NCBI GenBank assembly: GCA_041739295.1
Contig: JBGSOE010000459.1
Location: forward strand, 1 to 17,406
Reading direction: 5' to 3'
Source of the DNA: JAHJQQ01 sp041739295
GTDB taxonomy: Bacteria; Pseudomonadota; Gammaproteobacteria; Thiohalobacterales; Thiohalobacteraceae
Length of the DNA stretch: 17,406 nucleotides
In this document: positions 7,619 to 14,910 of the stretch, one piece after another
Position numbering within the stretch: position 1 is the stretch's first letter
Layout of the letters: each line of letters starts with the position of its first letter
Notes under the pieces: model-generated
Seen by the model: only the letters and a program-made list of their open reading frames with translations
Database searches by the model: none
What the model was told of the DNA's origin: nothing
Translations under genes and position numbers: made by a program

Positions 7619-8086
7619 ATGAAACGCTTTGTTGATCTGATTGCCGAATGTCTTCCGAAAATCAAAGAGGTCATGCCCTGGGACATCGATCAGCTCCGTC
7701 AGGAAGATCCAAACCTGCTGATTCTGGACATCCGTGAACCCTATGAATTCGAGACCGCGCGTATCGAAAACTCGCTGAATGTTCCACGCGGAATTTTAGA
7801 AACCGCCTGCGAATACGGCTACGAAGAAACCATTCCGGAGTTGGTCAAAGCCCGTGAACACCCAGTGTTAGTAATCTGCCGCTCTGGCAATCGCAGTGCC
7901 TTGGCAGCTTATGTCATGCAACAACTTGGTTATAGGAACGTTGCGTCCCTAAAGACAGGCCTGCGTGGCTGGAACGATTACGAACTGCCCTTGATAAAAG
8001 CCGATGGCCAGCGTCTGGATATGGAAGATGCGGATAAGTACTTCACGCCAAAGGTCAAACCAGAGCAGATGCCACCAAAGGTTTAA
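7619..8086 (+). CDS. Single-domain rhodanese-like sulfurtransferase
   Basis: The 155-residue protein holds one rhodanese domain (about residues 20-135). LILDIREPYEFETARI (34-49) is the typical first motif, and the active-site loop is CRSGNRS with catalytic Cys87. Such domains carry a persulfide on the cysteine and hand sulfane sulfur to an acceptor. There is an extra N-terminal helix (about 1-20) and a short acidic C-terminal tail; no signal peptide is present, so it should be cytoplasmic. It begins 36 bp after the response-regulator stop and is probably co-transcribed. In sulfur oxidisers rhodaneses feed TusA and DsrEFH, so a role in sulfur trafficking, or in making the signal read by the kinase, is plausible but inferred. 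The ribosome site is weak. Confidence 0.88.
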   Translation: MKRFVDLIAECLPKIKEVMPWDIDQLRQEDPNLLILDIREPYEFETARIENSLNVPRGILETACEYGYEETIPELVKAREHPVLVICRSGNRSALAAYVMQQLGYRNVASLKTGLRGWNDYELPLIKADGQRLDMEDADKYFTPKVKPEQMPPKV

Positions 8087-8094
8087 CTTCCATT

Positions 8095-8125
8095 ACGCGC
8101 AAATACCAAACTTGCTCTTGCGCGT
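8095..8125. terminator. Inverted repeat between convergent rhodanese and S24-like genes
   Basis: ACGCGCAA (8095-8102) and TTGCGCGT (8118-8125) are perfect 8-bp inverted repeats around a 15-base loop, exactly in the gap between two convergent genes. No T run follows on either strand, so the terminator call rests on location and symmetry only. Confidence 0.35.
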
Positions 8126-8137
8126 TACGACGCTGTC

Positions 8138-8473
8138 TCAAACGTAATGTTTACGGTCTTTCCTGCGGGTACCGGCCTTCTGCACAATCACACCGGCAAT
8201 CGGTTTGAGATTGGCAATCTCAATGGTGTCGTAGCTGGATTTCATGGGTTTCAGATAGTAGCGATCTTCCTGCACCAGCAATTGCCGGAAGATATGTTCT
8301 CCATTCACTTCCGCCAGTACGAAACTACCGTTTTGAATCACCCCCGCCGGGTCGATCACGATGATGCAACCGTTGTCAAATTCCGGCGCCATGCTATCTC
8401 CCAGCACCTGTAGGGCGAACAACTCGTCAGAGGTGCAAGCGCCGCCGTCGATATCGATTTTCTGTACATCCAT
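8138..8473 (-). CDS. Stand-alone S24/LexA C-terminal-domain-like protein with Ser but no catalytic Lys
   Basis: From the chosen start the protein has 111 residues and consists only of an S24 peptidase (LexA/UmuD/CI C-terminal) fold: VLGDSMAPEFDNGCIIVIDP holds the nucleophile Ser27, followed by the strand pattern VLAEVNGEHIFRQL and YYLKPMKSS. The residue aligned with the LexA/UmuD catalytic lysine is Arg63, so self-cleavage is doubtful. No helix-turn-helix is present. A longer reading from ATG 8572 (144 residues) would overlap cysG by 47 bp and its extra residues are translated palindrome, so it was rejected. ATG 8473 has GGGAG 7 bases upstream. The gene is downstream of cysG on the same strand. 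Function is unknown: a vestigial repressor domain, a regulatory partner of another protein, or a UmuD-like factor are options. Confidence 0.75.
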   Translation of the reverse strand: MDVQKIDIDGGACTSDELFALQVLGDSMAPEFDNGCIIVIDPAGVIQNGSFVLAEVNGEHIFRQLLVQEDRYYLKPMKSSYDTIEIANLKPIAGVIVQKAGTRRKDRKHYV

Positions 8474-8480
8474 CGTGTAT

Positions 8481-8485
8481 CTCCC
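8481..8485 (-). promoter_or_regulatory. Shine-Dalgarno that fixes the S24-like start
   Basis: On the minus strand GGGAG lies 7 bases before ATG 8473. The alternative upstream ATG at 8572 sits inside cysG and would translate through the palindrome, so this site supports the shorter protein. Confidence 0.6.
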
Positions 8486-8488
8486 GTT

Positions 8489-8522
8489 GGTGTGCGCGGC
8501 ATATTTATATGCCACGCACACC
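8489..8522 (-). promoter_or_regulatory. 34-bp near-perfect palindrome between cysG and the S24-like gene (operator or RNA hairpin)
   Basis: Two 16-bp arms (8489-8504 and 8507-8522) flank a 2-base centre, with a single mismatch at position 9 of the arms. In minus-strand RNA that mismatch becomes a G-U pair, so the hairpin would be fully paired. The element starts 4 bases after the cysG stop codon and ends 3 bases before the Shine-Dalgarno of the next gene. Its AT-rich centre has TATAAA, and TTGACC (8524-8529 on the minus strand) is -35-like, though the spacing of 14 bases to TATAAA is short. It is not followed by a T run, so it does not look like an intrinsic terminator. A dimeric regulator's operator over a promoter is the simplest reading. 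Confidence 0.6.
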
Positions 8523-8525
8523 TGG

Positions 8526-9959
8526 TCAAGTAGGTTGTTTCTCTGTACTACTGAATTCTGTTTCGTAGACATGCTCAGTGGGTTTATACCATCCCAGCTT
8601 GTTGTGTAACTTCACAACCTCGCCAATAATCGTAAGTGTTGGTGCACGGACATCGGCCTCGGCAACCAATGCAGACAGTGTCGCAACGGTACCAATGTGT
8701 ACACGCTGGTTGCGTGTTGTGCCCTGCTCGACCAACGCGGCCGGCATGTCCGGGGCCATACCATGCGCAATCAACTGATCGCAGATGATGCCAATGGCGG
8801 TCAATCCCATGTAAAACACCACAGTCTGACGCGGTTGGACCAACTGCGACCAGTTGATATCCAGGCTGCCTTCTTTCAGATGCCCGGTGACAAAAGTGCA
8901 TGACTGGGCATAGTCACGGTGCGTTAACGGTATTCCGGAATAGGAGGCGCAACCTGCTGCGGCCGTGATGCCAGGAACCACCTGAAAGGGAATACCCTCC
9001 TGGGCCAGGGTTTCGATTTCCTCGCCACCGCGACCAAAGATAAACGGATCGCCACCTTTAAGGCGCAACACTCGTTTACCCTGCCGCGCCAGATCCACCA
9101 GTAGCTGATTGATCCCCTCCTGAGGCACCGCATGATTGTTCTTTTCCTTGCCGACATAGATGCGTTCAGCATCGCGTCGCGCAAGATCCAGAATCGGCGC
9201 AGATACCAGACGGTCATAGACCATGACGTCAGCCTGCTGCATGAGTCGCACGGCGCGGAAGGTCAGCAAATCAGGATCTCCTGGGCCAGCCCCGACCAGA
9301 TACACCTCACCGACGCTCTGCTTGGCGCTGCCCTTTGCCAAGGCCTGCTCGATACACCGTTTTGCCTCGGCCTCTCGGCCGGCAAAGACCAGTTCAGTGA
9401 TAGGACCTTCAAGCACCTCTTCCCAAAACCGGCGGCGATCATCAGGGTCAGCAAAGCGTTGCTTTACAACCTCGCGTAAATCCTCAACTATTGATGCTAA
9501 CCTGCCGTAAGCAGAAGGAATTAATGTTTCCAATCTACTGCGCAATTGGCGCGCCAAGACCGGTGAGGCTCCACCGGTAGACACCGCAATCATTACCGGC
9601 GAGCGATCCAGGATAGAGGGCACGATGAAACTGCACAACTCTGGATTGTCCACCACGTTGACGGGAATTGAGCGCGCCTGAGCCAGTTGGGAAATTTCAG
9701 CATTGACGGCGAAATCGTCCGTCGCGGCGATAACCAAGCGCACGTCGTCCAGATCTGCTGCTTGAAAACGACGCGCATGATGCCGTAGGACGCCAGCAGC
9801 GGCCTGCTCGGCCAGATCTGAGGTCAGTTGCGGAGCCACGACAAGGACATTGCCACCGGCCTTACGCAGCAGGGCAACCTTGCGGGACGCCACTGCTCCA
9901 CCACCTACAACCAAGCAGGGCTGGCCATTTAGTTTGAGGAATACGGGCAAATACTGCAT
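8526..9959 (-). CDS. cysG: CysG, trifunctional sirohaem synthase
   Basis: From the chosen start the protein has 477 residues (E. coli CysG has 457). The N-terminal part is precorrin-2 dehydrogenase/sirohydrochlorin ferrochelatase, with the nucleotide-binding LVVGGGAVASRK near residues 16-27 and Asp104 in VNVVDNPELCSF, matching the Asp shown to be important in Salmonella CysG. DRSPVMIAVSTGGASPVLAR follows. The C-terminal part, from about 218, is uroporphyrinogen-III methyltransferase, with VYLVGAGPGDPDLLT and LKGGDPFIFGRGGEE (300-314). It makes sirohaem from uroporphyrinogen III. The internal ATG 9959 was preferred to ATG 9992 because family members begin just before xYLPVFLxL; neither has a strong ribosome site. 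Near the dsr operon it would supply DsrAB, via DsrN, and assimilatory sulfite or nitrite reductase remains possible. Confidence 0.93.
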   Translation of the reverse strand: MQYLPVFLKLNGQPCLVVGGGAVASRKVALLRKAGGNVLVVAPQLTSDLAEQAAAGVLRHHARRFQAADLDDVRLVIAATDDFAVNAEISQLAQARSIPVNVVDNPELCSFIVPSILDRSPVMIAVSTGGASPVLARQLRSRLETLIPSAYGRLASIVEDLREVVKQRFADPDDRRRFWEEVLEGPITELVFAGREAEAKRCIEQALAKGSAKQSVGEVYLVGAGPGDPDLLTFRAVRLMQQADVMVYDRLVSAPILDLARRDAERIYVGKEKNNHAVPQEGINQLLVDLARQGKRVLRLKGGDPFIFGRGGEEIETLAQEGIPFQVVPGITAAAGCASYSGIPLTHRDYAQSCTFVTGHLKEGSLDINWSQLVQPRQTVVFYMGLTAIGIICDQLIAHGMAPDMPAALVEQGTTRNQRVHIGTVATLSALVAEADVRAPTLTIIGEVVKLHNKLGWYKPTEHVYETEFSSTEKQPT

Positions 9960-10101
9960 GAGCGATCTACGCTGCTTTGGCAAACGCATCATGATACATG
10001 GAGCGGTCGAGATAGGAATATCCTAACCGTGGTAGAAAGGGATAATGACAGATCTCAAAAGGTTATTTCAACCCATTGAGTTACTGGGACTTCCAGAGAG
10101 C

Positions 10102-10773
10102 TTAGGGGAGTGGCTTCGAAATACTGCCCATCAATCGCAAATCTTGATCGCCACCAAACATTTGCCCGCCATTGTCGATGAGTCGCAGGCCTAGCCCGTA
10201 GCCGCGCACCTCAGTGCTGGCGCCCAAACTAAGGCTAGGTTGATCACTGTAACCCTGGAACGAACTGTAATCAGAGCTGTATTGACCCAGACGCACGGAG
10301 AGCGAAAGGTTCTCCGTTACAGGTTGCAGCCATCCGGCCTCGTAGTACAAGGATGGCTCATCGCTGAAGGCGGTTTCTGGCAGATACCAGACCTTACCCT
10401 CTAATGCACCAAAGCTCAGACCAAGGAAATAATCACGGTAATTTATCGTGTCCACACTCTCTGTCACATGCGAAAGCGATATGCCAAGATCCAGATTCAA
10501 GCCATTGGCAAAGCTATGCCCTACACCGACCGCCATATCAAACTCGGGGGCTAACGTGCCCCAGGACCAGCTAGCAGGTGGACGTAACAAAGATGGGCCT
10601 TGAGCAGCAGTGAATTGCGATTGCTCACCCGCAGCACCCCAAAAGCTGAGGCCCGAGTTGGAACTTGAGTCCTCTGCCGAAACAGGCATCACTGCGCAGA
10701 CACACAGCATTGCCAGCGCACGATTAACATGGCTACGGACACTGATTTGGTTGTGTTTGGCATTGATTTTCAT
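10102..10773 (-). CDS. Secreted, probably outer-membrane beta-barrel protein of unknown role
   Basis: From the chosen start the protein has 223 residues. A signal peptide is clear (MKINAKHNQISVRSHVNRAL, then AMLCVCAVMPVSA, cut before EDSSS). The mature part is rich in alternating hydrophobic and polar residues, Gly, Ser, Tyr and aromatic ends of strands, for example LNLDLGISLSHV, YRDYFLGLSFGAL, LSLSVRLGQYSSDYSSF and YGLGLRLID. This fits an outer-membrane beta-barrel of about 8-12 strands and recalls the small TorF/Gcw_chp putative porins, but I do not recognise a diagnostic motif. The start at 10773 was preferred to ATG 10827 because the signal peptide begins there and GGAG lies 10 bases upstream. 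pepN is upstream on the same strand, 136 bp away, so co-transcription is uncertain. Confidence 0.65.
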   Translation of the reverse strand: MKINAKHNQISVRSHVNRALAMLCVCAVMPVSAEDSSSNSGLSFWGAAGEQSQFTAAQGPSLLRPPASWSWGTLAPEFDMAVGVGHSFANGLNLDLGISLSHVTESVDTINYRDYFLGLSFGALEGKVWYLPETAFSDEPSLYYEAGWLQPVTENLSLSVRLGQYSSDYSSFQGYSDQPSLSLGASTEVRGYGLGLRLIDNGGQMFGGDQDLRLMGSISKPLP

Positions 10774-10850
10774 GGCAGCGGATCTCCATTTTGCTCGGCC
10801 AGAATCGTGACTCGGCATTCCGGGCACATATCTTAGCCGTAACAGTAGCC

Positions 10851-10885
10851 CGACTCACAGACAAAATCTGCCCATCGGCTCACAG
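10851..10885. repeat. Two 10-bp direct repeats, 25-bp period, upstream of the secreted-protein gene
   Basis: CGACTCACAG (10851-10860) and CGGCTCACAG (10876-10885) differ at one base and are 25 bp apart start to start. They lie between the pepN stop and the secreted-protein start, where a promoter for the latter would be expected. They could be two half-sites of a regulator, or chance. Confidence 0.3.
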
Positions 10886-10909
10886 TTCTTTTACTCTTAA
10901 GTAATTACA

Positions 10910-13567
10910 TTAACTTAACGCTTTACTAACTATTTCATATACATCCTTCGATATCTTTGCGTTATCTCTCAGTTTTGTCAAGGTATTCTTCTGTGCTGCT
11001 TGACGGATATCGTTATAGCGCCGCCAGTCATTAAATACTCCGACCAAGCGTGCAGCGACCTGCGGGTTGATCTGGTCCAGCTCTGCTATCTTTTCGCCCA
11101 TGAAGACATAACCCGCTCCATCAGACGCATGGAAGCGCGCCGGGTTACCCTGACTGAAACCTCGCAGTAATGCATACACCTTGTTGGGGTTCTTTAGGCT
11201 GAAAGCCGGGTGTCCGGTCAGCGCCCTAACTCGCTCCAAGGTATCTGACCGGCGCGACAACGCCTGAACCGAAAGCCACTTATCCACCACCAAAGGTTCT
11301 TGCTGCCAGTGGTCATAAAACTCGGCCAGGCACTGATCGGCAATCGGGTCATTACGTTGTGCCAGACTTGTGAGAGCGGCCATTACATCTGTCATATTCT
11401 GCCCACTACGAAACTGCTCCTGACACAACGTCATAACTGCCGCGTCGTTTTCAAGCTCCATCAAATAGGCCAGGCAGAGATTACGCAGACTGCGTTTGCC
11501 TACGGACTCTGCGTCGATCTGATAGGGACCCGTGCTGGCTTGCATATGGTAGGTTTGCAGCAAAACAGACTTTAACTGTCCCGCCAGATGGCCACGCAGG
11601 TACTGCCGAGCCTCGTGTAACGCCTGTGGGTCAATGACGGGCATAAACTCTGCGAGATAGGTTTCGCTCGGCAGTGTCAAAGCCAACGCATTGAAGGCCG
11701 GGTCGGCATCCCTGGCATTGAGCACTGCCGCGAACGCATCAACAAAGAAGGCTGGCACCTGCATCTCGAGCTTGCTGCTCCAGGCATCCGCTAAGTTGAG
11801 AATCAGACGCACCGCCAGCCGTTGACCGGCCTCCCAGCGACTGTAGGGGTCGGTGTCGTGCGCCAGTAACAAACTCAACTCGGCATCGGTGTATTCCATC
11901 TCCAGGCGCACCGGCGCCGAGAAGCCGCGCAACAGTGAAGGTACAGGTTCAGCATCGATCTCCTGGAAGACAAAACTGTCTTGCTCCTGACACAGTTGCA
12001 GCACCCGTTCAGTGCCCTGTGGTTGGCTCTCTCCAAAGAGCAGTAGCGGCAAGGCCTGCCCCTGAGCATCGAACAACGCCACCGCAATGTGTATATGGAA
12101 GGGCTGCTTAGCCTGTTGCCCCGGTGTGGCCGGACAGGCCTGTTGCAACGTCATGGCATAGGTCCGCGCGACCGGATTATAGTGGCGATCGACCCGAACC
12201 ACGGGCGTCCCTGCCTGGCTGTACCAATATCTGAATTGCTGCAACTGCACCCCGTTGGCATCTTCCAGGGCGCACATAAAATCTTCTGTAGTAACGGCCT
12301 GGCCATCATGGCGTTGGAAATACAGATCCGTACCATGTCGAAAGCCCTCTACACCAAGCAACGTATGCAGCATGCGCACCACTTCGGCGCCTTTGTTGTA
12401 CACCGTTGAAGTGTAGAAATTATTAATCTCGACATAACTATCCGGGCGTATCGGATGCGCCATAGGCCCAGCATCTTCACGGAACTGATGGGTGCGCAGC
12501 AGGTTCACATCCTGGATGCGTTTGACCCCGCGTGAGGTCATGTCTGCGGAAAATTCCTGATCGCGGAAAACCGTGAAGCCTTCCTTCAAACTCAGCTGAA
12601 ACCAGTCACGGCACGTAACTCGATTGCCGGACCAGTTATGGAAGTATTCATGGCCAATCACGCCTTCGATATTTTGGTAATCCATATCAGTAGCCGTGTC
12701 GGGGCGTGCGAGGACGTACTTCGAGTTGAAAACATTCAGCCCTTTGTTCTCCATGGCACCCATATTGAAATCATCCACTGCGACAATCATGTAACAGTCG
12801 AGATCGTATTCCCGGCAATACACCTCTTCATCCCAACGCATGGCTTTTTTCAACGACTGTATGGCGTGATCGCACATATCAAGGTTGTGCGGTTGTACAT
12901 AGACGAACAGCTGCACCTTGCGACCGGAGGCCGTTACAAACTCATCCTCGATCCAAGCCAGCGTCCCGGCCACCAGCGCGAACAGGTAACTGGGTTTGGG
13001 GAAAGGATCTTCCCAGCGCGCCCAGTGACGCCCATCCTCGGTCTCGCCACTCTCAACCAAATTGCCATTGGAAAGCAGGACTGGATAGCGCTGGCGATCA
13101 GCACTGAGGGTGGTCGTATAGCGTGCCATTACGTCGGGGCGATCCAGAAAATAGGTGATACGGCGGAAACCCTCTGCCTCGCATTGAGTACAGAAATTTC
13201 CGCTGGATTTGTAGAGACCCGACAGCTCCGTATTGTCCTGCGGTCTGATCCGAGTGGCGATGACCAACTCAAAACGTTCTGGAACGATGTTGATAGATAG
13301 GCTGTCTGTTTCTACCTGGTAGTCCGCAGCTGAGAGCAACAGTCCATCAAGCGTGATGTATTCCAATGCCAGTTGTTCACCCTGCAGGACCAACGGCATA
13401 TCAGCCGTCGTTCCCGCCGCCCGCACCACGGAAAGTCGGGATTGCACCAGCGTGTCTTCTTCGCCCAGATCGAAACTCAGATCAACCTTCTCAATCAAAA
13501 AGGCCGGCGGCTGGTAGTCGTGTAAATAGATGGCACTGGGGCGCGTGGAATCGGATGTAAGATCCAT
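10910..13567 (-). CDS. pepN: Aminopeptidase N (M1 family zinc metallopeptidase)
   Basis: From the chosen start the protein has 885 residues, close to the 870 of E. coli PepN. The substrate-binding GAMENKGLN (270-278) and the zinc motif HEYFH (306-310) with the second glutamate at 329 (SLKEG) are all present, so the enzyme should be active. An N-terminal beta-sandwich domain starts at HDYQPPAFLIEKVDLSFDL. The C-terminal helical domain runs to the end (KDVYEIVSKALS). It removes N-terminal residues from peptides in the cytoplasm and is a housekeeping enzyme. ATG 13567 was preferred to ATG 13612 because E. coli PepN begins shortly before the matching YRHDY segment; no strong ribosome site is visible. 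It is divergent from the pilU-like gene. Confidence 0.95.
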   Translation of the reverse strand: MDLTSDSTRPSAIYLHDYQPPAFLIEKVDLSFDLGEEDTLVQSRLSVVRAAGTTADMPLVLQGEQLALEYITLDGLLLSAADYQVETDSLSINIVPERFELVIATRIRPQDNTELSGLYKSSGNFCTQCEAEGFRRITYFLDRPDVMARYTTTLSADRQRYPVLLSNGNLVESGETEDGRHWARWEDPFPKPSYLFALVAGTLAWIEDEFVTASGRKVQLFVYVQPHNLDMCDHAIQSLKKAMRWDEEVYCREYDLDCYMIVAVDDFNMGAMENKGLNVFNSKYVLARPDTATDMDYQNIEGVIGHEYFHNWSGNRVTCRDWFQLSLKEGFTVFRDQEFSADMTSRGVKRIQDVNLLRTHQFREDAGPMAHPIRPDSYVEINNFYTSTVYNKGAEVVRMLHTLLGVEGFRHGTDLYFQRHDGQAVTTEDFMCALEDANGVQLQQFRYWYSQAGTPVVRVDRHYNPVARTYAMTLQQACPATPGQQAKQPFHIHIAVALFDAQGQALPLLLFGESQPQGTERVLQLCQEQDSFVFQEIDAEPVPSLLRGFSAPVRLEMEYTDAELSLLLAHDTDPYSRWEAGQRLAVRLILNLADAWSSKLEMQVPAFFVDAFAAVLNARDADPAFNALALTLPSETYLAEFMPVIDPQALHEARQYLRGHLAGQLKSVLLQTYHMQASTGPYQIDAESVGKRSLRNLCLAYLMELENDAAVMTLCQEQFRSGQNMTDVMAALTSLAQRNDPIADQCLAEFYDHWQQEPLVVDKWLSVQALSRRSDTLERVRALTGHPAFSLKNPNKVYALLRGFSQGNPARFHASDGAGYVFMGEKIAELDQINPQVAARLVGVFNDWRRYNDIRQAAQKNTLTKLRDNAKISKDVYEIVSKALS

Positions 13568-13779
13568 AGCAATACTCAATCGGCAGTGATAAGAATTGCT
13601 AAGTATAACCAAAGCCTATCCTATCGTATGAACTTAAAGCCAGGCCTGTGTGAGTCGATACCCTTGGGGATTACACGCGTGTTGTATGGACTATATCCGA
13701 GACTATTAATACGCAGCATGTAATACCGTAATAAGGTCGATTTGGCTGAATTAGCCTTAATAATAGGATCACAACATAT
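13568..13779. other. Divergent intergenic region between pepN and pilU
   Basis: This is the longest gene-free stretch in the window (212 bp). It is AT-richer than its neighbours. It contains a perfect 10-bp palindrome ACACGCGTGT (13673-13682). TTGTAT (13682-13687) and TATTAA (13704-13709), 16 bp apart, are a weak sigma-70-like pair facing pilU. AGGAT (13765-13769) precedes the pilU ATG. No RNA gene or small ORF is convincing. Confidence 0.5.
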
Positions 13780-14865
13780 ATGGACTTACTGCAATCACTG
13801 CTCAGCAGGATGCGCCGTGTCGGTGCATCAGACCTGCTCCTCAGCACCGATACCCCGCCCGCCTTCCGCATCGATGGCAAACTATCGCCACGCAGTGGCG
13901 ACAACCTGACACCAAAACATATCGATCAGGTCGTATCCGCCCTTTTGGCGGATGAGCAGCGTCGGGAGTTCTTGCAGGCCTGCGAGTACAACCTTGCCAG
14001 CAGTTTTGGTGAACTGGGGCGCTTCCGCTTCAACCTGTTCCGCCAGCGCGGCAATACCGCGGTGGCGATCCGCGCCGTGCCCCCGGAAGTACCCACTATG
14101 GATGAGCTGGGGCTACCCGCAGCACTCAAAGAAGTCGCCCTGTTGCGCCGTGGATTAGTATTGTTCGTTGGTGCCTGTGGCTCTGGAAAATCCACCGCAC
14201 TGGCGTCCATGCTTGAACACCGCAATCACAACGATCATGGCCACATCATCACCGTGGAAGACCCGATCGAATATCTACTGCCACACCGGCGGTGCATGGT
14301 TAATCAGCGCGAGGTCGGCATCGATACGCATTCGTTTCATCAGGCTCTGATAAACGCCTTGCGACAGTCGCCGGATATCCTGGTCATCGGCGAAATCCGC
14401 ACCCGTGAGGCCATGGAGAAGGCCATTGAATTCTGCTCGACTGGGCACCTCTGCCTAAGTACGTTACATGCCAACAATGCCAATGAGGCCTTCGATCGCA
14501 TCATCAATTTGTTCGAGGAAAGCGAGCGCGAACAGATCCTCACTAGCTTGGCACAGAACACGCGCGCGGTGCTTTCGCAGCGGTTGGTCCCCACCCCAAA
14601 AGGTGGGCGCATCGCCGCCTGTGAGCTACTGCTATACTCACCCCTAGTCAGTGAAAACATCCGCCGCAATGAATTAGTCAAGCTGAAAGAAGTCATGGAA
14701 AAATCCAACAGCAATGGCATGTGCACCTTCGATCAGAGCCTGTATGAACTTTACCGTACCGGCCATATCAGCCCCGAAACCGCGCTCGAATATGCGGATT
14801 CCGCCAGCAACCTGCGTCTGCGCATGAAACTTGCAGCGCATGAGGACAAACCTATTTCGGTCTGA
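13780..14865 (+). CDS. pilU: PilU-type type IV pilus retraction ATPase
   Basis: The 361-residue protein belongs to the PilT/PilU family of hexameric ATPases. An N-terminal PAS-like domain (1-100) is followed by Walker A GACGSGKST (131-139), the Asp box region ITVEDPIEYLLPHR (157-170), Walker B with catalytic Glu205 (ILVIGEIRTRE) and the His box TGHLCLSTLHANNANEAFDR (221-240). The form TGHLCLxTLHANxAN, and the C-terminal FDQSLYELYRTGHIS with a following ADSASNLRLRMKL, are typical of PilU rather than PilT (TGHLVFGTLHT). PilU assists PilT in depolymerising pili for twitching and DNA uptake. No pilT is visible, whereas pilT and pilU are often adjacent. The Walker A has AC where family members usually have PT. 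AGGAT lies 10 bases before the ATG. Confidence 0.85.
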   Translation: MDLLQSLLSRMRRVGASDLLLSTDTPPAFRIDGKLSPRSGDNLTPKHIDQVVSALLADEQRREFLQACEYNLASSFGELGRFRFNLFRQRGNTAVAIRAVPPEVPTMDELGLPAALKEVALLRRGLVLFVGACGSGKSTALASMLEHRNHNDHGHIITVEDPIEYLLPHRRCMVNQREVGIDTHSFHQALINALRQSPDILVIGEIRTREAMEKAIEFCSTGHLCLSTLHANNANEAFDRIINLFEESEREQILTSLAQNTRAVLSQRLVPTPKGGRIAACELLLYSPLVSENIRRNELVKLKEVMEKSNSNGMCTFDQSLYELYRTGHISPETALEYADSASNLRLRMKLAAHEDKPISV

Positions 14866-14910
14866 AATACGTCACAAAACCGGCGTTGCCGACACCGAGG
14901 AATAACCACC

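Noticed and set aside
8461..8530. SOS (LexA) box in front of the S24-like gene
   Set aside because: The palindrome has neither the CTGT nor the ACAG ends of the gammaproteobacterial LexA box at the right spacing.
8474..8572. N-terminal extension of the S24-like protein from ATG 8572
   Set aside because: It would overlap the end of cysG by 47 bp, has no ribosome site, and is largely translation of the palindrome; ATG 8473 has a well-placed GGGAG.
10045..10194. Plus-strand 49-residue ORF (MTDLKRLFQPIELLGLPESL...) beside the secreted-protein gene
   Set aside because: It overlaps the 3' end of the secreted-protein gene by about 93 bases on the opposite strand, and the G-rich box before its ATG is too close. 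It could be real, but nothing beyond an open frame and a protein-like composition supports it.
12638..13300. Long plus-strand open frame (220 residues) opposite pepN
   Set aside because: It is antisense to the conserved catalytic region of aminopeptidase N, and its residues show no family motif; it is a shadow of pepN codon use.
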